NCBI GenBank assembly: GCA_902606585.1
Contig: CACLGX010000014.1
Coordinates: 1 to 38,097, forward strand
Source: Paracoccaceae bacterium
GTDB lineage: Bacteria; Pseudomonadota; Alphaproteobacteria; Rhodobacterales; Rhodobacteraceae
DNA: 38,097 nucleotides
Reading direction: 5' to 3'
In this document: positions 35,474-38,097 of the stretch, piece by piece
Layout: the number at the start of each line of letters is the position of its first letter
Numbering within the stretch: position 1 is the first letter of the stretch
Translations under genes and position numbers: made by a program
The notes under the pieces: generated by a model
The model's input: the letters and a program-made list of their open reading frames with translations, nothing else
Told to the model about the DNA's origin: nothing
The model's database searches: none

Positions 35474-35590
35474 GACATTCAGGTAGAGCAAGTATAACAT
35501 AAATATCAAGTAATAATTAAATCGTATCTTTTTTATCTAAACACTTTTATCAGGTTAGAAATGATTTGAGAGCAATATTGGAGCAACCTT

Positions 35591-36877
35591 TTGTCAAAGA
35601 AAATATATATATTTTCTAATTTTGAATTTTTGATTGCTTGGCGTTATCTAAGAGCAAAGCGTGCTGAAGGCGGCGTCAGTACGATGACTTGGATCAGCCT
35701 TATCGGAATTTCTCTGTCAGTCTTCGCTTTAATAGCAACACTCTCAGTCAGATCTGGTTTTCGAGCTGAGCTCGTGGATACTATTCTTGGTGCTAACGCC
35801 CATGTCACTGTTTACAAGCAGCCCATTAAGGACTCCGAAGGTAACGTTTACAGAAGTTTTAAAGATTATGAGAGTGTAAATTCTATAATCTCGTCTCTCA
35901 ATAGTGTTAATAGAGCCGCTCCACTTATAAGAGGCCAAGTCATGGCAAGCGCAAACGCAACTACAACTGGCGTCGACGTTTTTGGAATTTCGCCTGAAAA
36001 CATTCTGTCTCTTAAACGCATTTCTGATCCCAAAACATCAACTGGCGATATTTCAAATTTTAGCAAAGGACTAGCTATTGGGTCCGGCGTGGCTCAAGCC
36101 TTAAATATTTCGGTTGGCGATGAAATTAAGTTAATTTCACCAACTGGAGTTAAAACAGCTTTTGGAGCCAGCCCGAGAGTAAAAACTTTTGAGGTTCAAT
36201 ATGTGTTTACTGCTGGACGACATGACATGGATAAAGTCAGAATATACATGCCATTTAGAAGCGCCCAAGAATATTTTGATAGATCTAATCTCGCAGATGA
36301 AATTGAAGTCCTCGTGAAACAACCCGATCAAATTGAGGAAATAGTAGAGGAATTATCCAATGCAATGGATGGTGAATTTCTTTTTTGGACTTGGAAAGAT
36401 GCATCTGGAAATTATCTTCGCGCTTTAGAAATTGAAGATAACGTGATGTTTGTAATTATGTCTATTTTAGTTTTGATCGCGACAATGAATATAATTTCTG
36501 GACTCGTAATGCTAGTCAAAAACAAAAGTCGCGATATTGCTATTCTACGAACAATCGGTCTTTCGGAGGCATCAGTACTAAGAGTTTTTTTCCTATGTGG
36601 TGCAATGACTGGAACTCTGGGTACTTTTTTTGGTGTTCTGATGGGGTGTGCATTTGCTTTTTATGTCGACCCGATATTTTCGTTCATCAACGTAATATCT
36701 GGTGGTGACGTTTGGGACCCCACAATTCGCGGCATTTATTCTATCCCAGCCCAGTTACGCTGGGAAGATGTACTAACTGCTGTTTTAATATCAATTGGCT
36801 TAACTTTTTCTATAACCTATTTCCCCGCTCGGCGTGCTGCACGATTAGACCCAATTAAGGCACTAAGATATGAGTAA
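35591..36877 (+). CDS. lolC: lipoprotein-releasing ABC transporter permease LolC/LolE
   Basis: A 428-residue inner-membrane permease that extracts lipoproteins for LolA. The first helix is at about residues 32-54 (WISLIGISLSVFALIATLSV), followed by a large periplasmic domain. Three C-terminal helices of the FtsX/MacB type follow, including MFVIMSILVLIATMNIISGL. The LolC/E mark EFLIAWRYLRAKRAEGGVS is at the N terminus. The start is TTG 35591, with GGAG 7 bases upstream and no suitable ATG. A single LolC/E gene next to lolD, rather than separate lolC and lolE, is common in alphaproteobacteria and implies a homodimer. Confidence 0.92.
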   Translation: MSKKIYIFSNFEFLIAWRYLRAKRAEGGVSTMTWISLIGISLSVFALIATLSVRSGFRAELVDTILGANAHVTVYKQPIKDSEGNVYRSFKDYESVNSIISSLNSVNRAAPLIRGQVMASANATTTGVDVFGISPENILSLKRISDPKTSTGDISNFSKGLAIGSGVAQALNISVGDEIKLISPTGVKTAFGASPRVKTFEVQYVFTAGRHDMDKVRIYMPFRSAQEYFDRSNLADEIEVLVKQPDQIEEIVEELSNAMDGEFLFWTWKDASGNYLRALEIEDNVMFVIMSILVLIATMNIISGLVMLVKNKSRDIAILRTIGLSEASVLRVFFLCGAMTGTLGTFFGVLMGCAFAFYVDPIFSFINVISGGDVWDPTIRGIYSIPAQLRWEDVLTAVLISIGLTFSITYFPARRAARLDPIKALRYE

Positions 36878-37547
36878 TTTTATTTTATCGATAAACGATG
36901 TGAGCAAAAGCTATGAAACCAGTGGATCAGAAAAATTAACAGTTTTGAATTCAATTGATTTGAATATTTCTGCTGGAGACTTAGTTGGCTTGACCGCTCC
37001 GTCTGGCGCAGGAAAATCTACTCTTCTTCATATATGTGGTTTACTTGATACCTGCGATACTGGGACAATTAATTTTTTAGACCAAGATATGCAAAAAGCG
37101 TCAAATATGGCAAGGACACTAATAAGACGTCGCGAAATAGGTTTTGTTTATCAGTTCCACCACCTTTTGCCAGAATTCTCGGCATTAGAAAATGTTGTTT
37201 TACCTCAGTTAATTAATGGAAAAAAGCCTCAACAGGCATCGGATAGAGCTTTTGAACTGTTGAGGTTAGTTGATTTAGAAAATAGAGCAAGTCACAGGCC
37301 CTTTCAACTTTCAGGTGGAGAGCAGCAACGGGTTGCATTTTGTAGAGCCGTGGCCAATGAACCAAAACTTTTACTAGCCGATGAACCAACTGGTAATCTT
37401 GATGAAAAAACCTCAGAAACAGTATTTGGGGCACTTTTATCACTTATTGAACTTTCAGGGATGGCAGCCTTGATAGCAACACACAATGAGAATTTAGCAA
37501 AAAAAATGAAAAGGCGTGTTAAACTTAAAAGTGGTAAACTTTTTTAG
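36870..37547 (+). CDS. lolD: lipoprotein-releasing ABC transporter ATP-binding protein LolD
   Basis: A 225-residue ATPase partner of the upstream permease. Walker A is APSGAGKST (about residues 42-50), the Q-loop region reads [20 protein letters not shown], the signature is [15 protein letters not shown], and Walker B is [15 protein letters not shown] with the switch His in [17 protein letters not shown] is the characteristic LolD motif. Its start overlaps the permease by 8 bases, so the two are coupled. It ends one base before the convergent glycosyltransferase stop codon, leaving no room for a separate terminator. Confidence 0.95.
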   Translation: MSNFILSINDVSKSYETSGSEKLTVLNSIDLNISAGDLVGLTAPSGAGKSTLLHICGLLDTCDTGTINFLDQDMQKASNMARTLIRRREIGFVYQFHHLLPEFSALENVVLPQLINGKKPQQASDRAFELLRLVDLENRASHRPFQLSGGEQQRVAFCRAVANEPKLLLADEPTGNLDEKTSETVFGALLSLIELSGMAALIATHNENLAKKMKRRVKLKSGKLF

Positions 37548-37548
37548 A

Positions 37549-38097
37549 TTATTTCTTATAATAAAGTTGAAACAATTTATGTGGATCTTTCCCCAAACGA
37601 TATTGAATTAATATAAAAAAGTTAATCATACTTTGGCGTAGCCACCCATTATTGTGATATTTTTCTGCACTCGTTAGAGCTATTATATCCAAAGGCTTGA
37701 TTCTTCCTTTTAATCTGTCAGCTAAAGCTATGTCCTCCATGATTGGAATTTTAGGGAATTCTCCTATAGTATCAAGGAGATCACGATGAATTAAAAAGCC
37801 TTGATCTCCATATGGCAAACCCAGAAACCTTGATCTTATTTGTGCCCAATATTCCAAGACACGTGCAAATAGTGATTTTGATTTAAATTTTAATTTAAAA
37901 TGATAAGCAAAGTTCTTATTGATTTTTTGCAGAAGTTTTACAGACCAGTCTAATGATAAACTAGTGTCGGCATGTAGAATTAAAATCCATTCACCTTGGG
38001 ATTTTTCTATGCCCTTACTTATCTGCAAACCTCTGCCCCAGGAGCCCTCAACGAGAATAGCCCCTACCTCATTGACAATTTTTTTTATATTGTCGGT
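37549..38097 (-). CDS. family 2 glycosyltransferase, rSAM/selenodomain-associated type (5' end outside window)
   Basis: The frame is open to the right edge, giving 182 visible residues that lack the N terminus. The visible part begins TDNIKKIVNEVGAILVEGSW. Features are GRGLQISKGIEKSQGEWILI, LHADTSLSLDW (DxD-like metal motif), LGLPYGDQGFLIHRDLLDTI, PIMEDIALADRLKGRI and the C-terminal QYRLGKDPHKLFQLYY. This pattern matches the TIGR04283 glycosyltransferases often found beside a companion TIGR04282-type protein. The acceptor is unknown. It converges with lolD with one base between the stops. Confidence 0.85.
   Translation of the reverse strand, partial: TDNIKKIVNEVGAILVEGSWGRGLQISKGIEKSQGEWILILHADTSLSLDWSVKLLQKINKNFAYHFKLKFKSKSLFARVLEYWAQIRSRFLGLPYGDQGFLIHRDLLDTIGEFPKIPIMEDIALADRLKGRIKPLDIIALTSAEKYHNNGWLRQSMINFFILIQYRLGKDPHKLFQLYYKK

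Overview
The window looks like ordinary chromosome from an AT-rich, streamlined marine alphaproteobacterium of the Rhodobacterales (Roseobacter type). The evidence is gene content and order: purA followed by a DUF2842 gene, secG next to pyrG (547-residue CTP synthase), a phaZ / phaC-phaP-phaR cluster, rluD head to head with a small DUF6476-like membrane protein, rpoH, thyX in the family's alphaproteobacterial form, SdhE beside an XRE regulator, and one LolC/E-type permease with LolD. Coding density is very high. No stretch of 300 bases lacks a gene, and I found no tRNA, rRNA, CRISPR array, insertion sequence or prophage gene.

Layout. Positions 1-4145 are all on the minus strand: a cobalt-type nitrile hydratase operon (alpha, beta, accessory protein), then purA, DUF2842 and the 5' part of a GMC (choline dehydrogenase-like) oxidoreductase that runs off the window. 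Positions 4251-7988 are on the plus strand: secG, pyrG, DUF1330, a TerB-like protein and a PhnD-like binding protein without a signal peptide. Positions 8103-16173 form a long plus-strand operon: a polar amino-acid-type ABC transporter (ATPase, binding protein, two permeases), two glutamine-synthetase-like ligases flanking a class I amidotransferase, and an FAD amine oxidase. This reads as uptake of an amine followed by gamma-glutamylation and oxidation.

Positions 16182-20501 are the polyhydroxyalkanoate (PHA) cluster. phaC, phaP and phaR are on the minus strand and phaZ diverges from phaC. CTGC-N3-GCAG palindromes, the known PhaR-type operator, lie in front of phaP and between phaC and phaZ. 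Positions 20508-31366 are mostly housekeeping: a Gfo/Idh/MocA dehydrogenase, rpoH, rluD, a small membrane protein, thyX, glyoxalase I, sdhE, an XRE regulator, an aspartate aminotransferase, a MATE exporter, parE and a YdcZ-type membrane protein. Positions 31350-38097 carry an Ldh-family dehydrogenase, a tyrosine-phosphatase-like protein, a glyoxylate-type aminotransferase, a HisC-like aminotransferase, LolC/E, LolD and a partial family 2 glycosyltransferase.

The observations I rate highest are these. pyrG appears to lack a standard start codon: its conserved N terminus begins at ATA. A PhaR-type operator sits exactly inside the 17-bp spacer of a good phaP promoter. The DUF1330 / TerB-like / leaderless PhnD-like trio is coupled by overlapping start and stop codons and has no obvious described function. 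The two divergent ligases of the amine operon have an unclear substrate.
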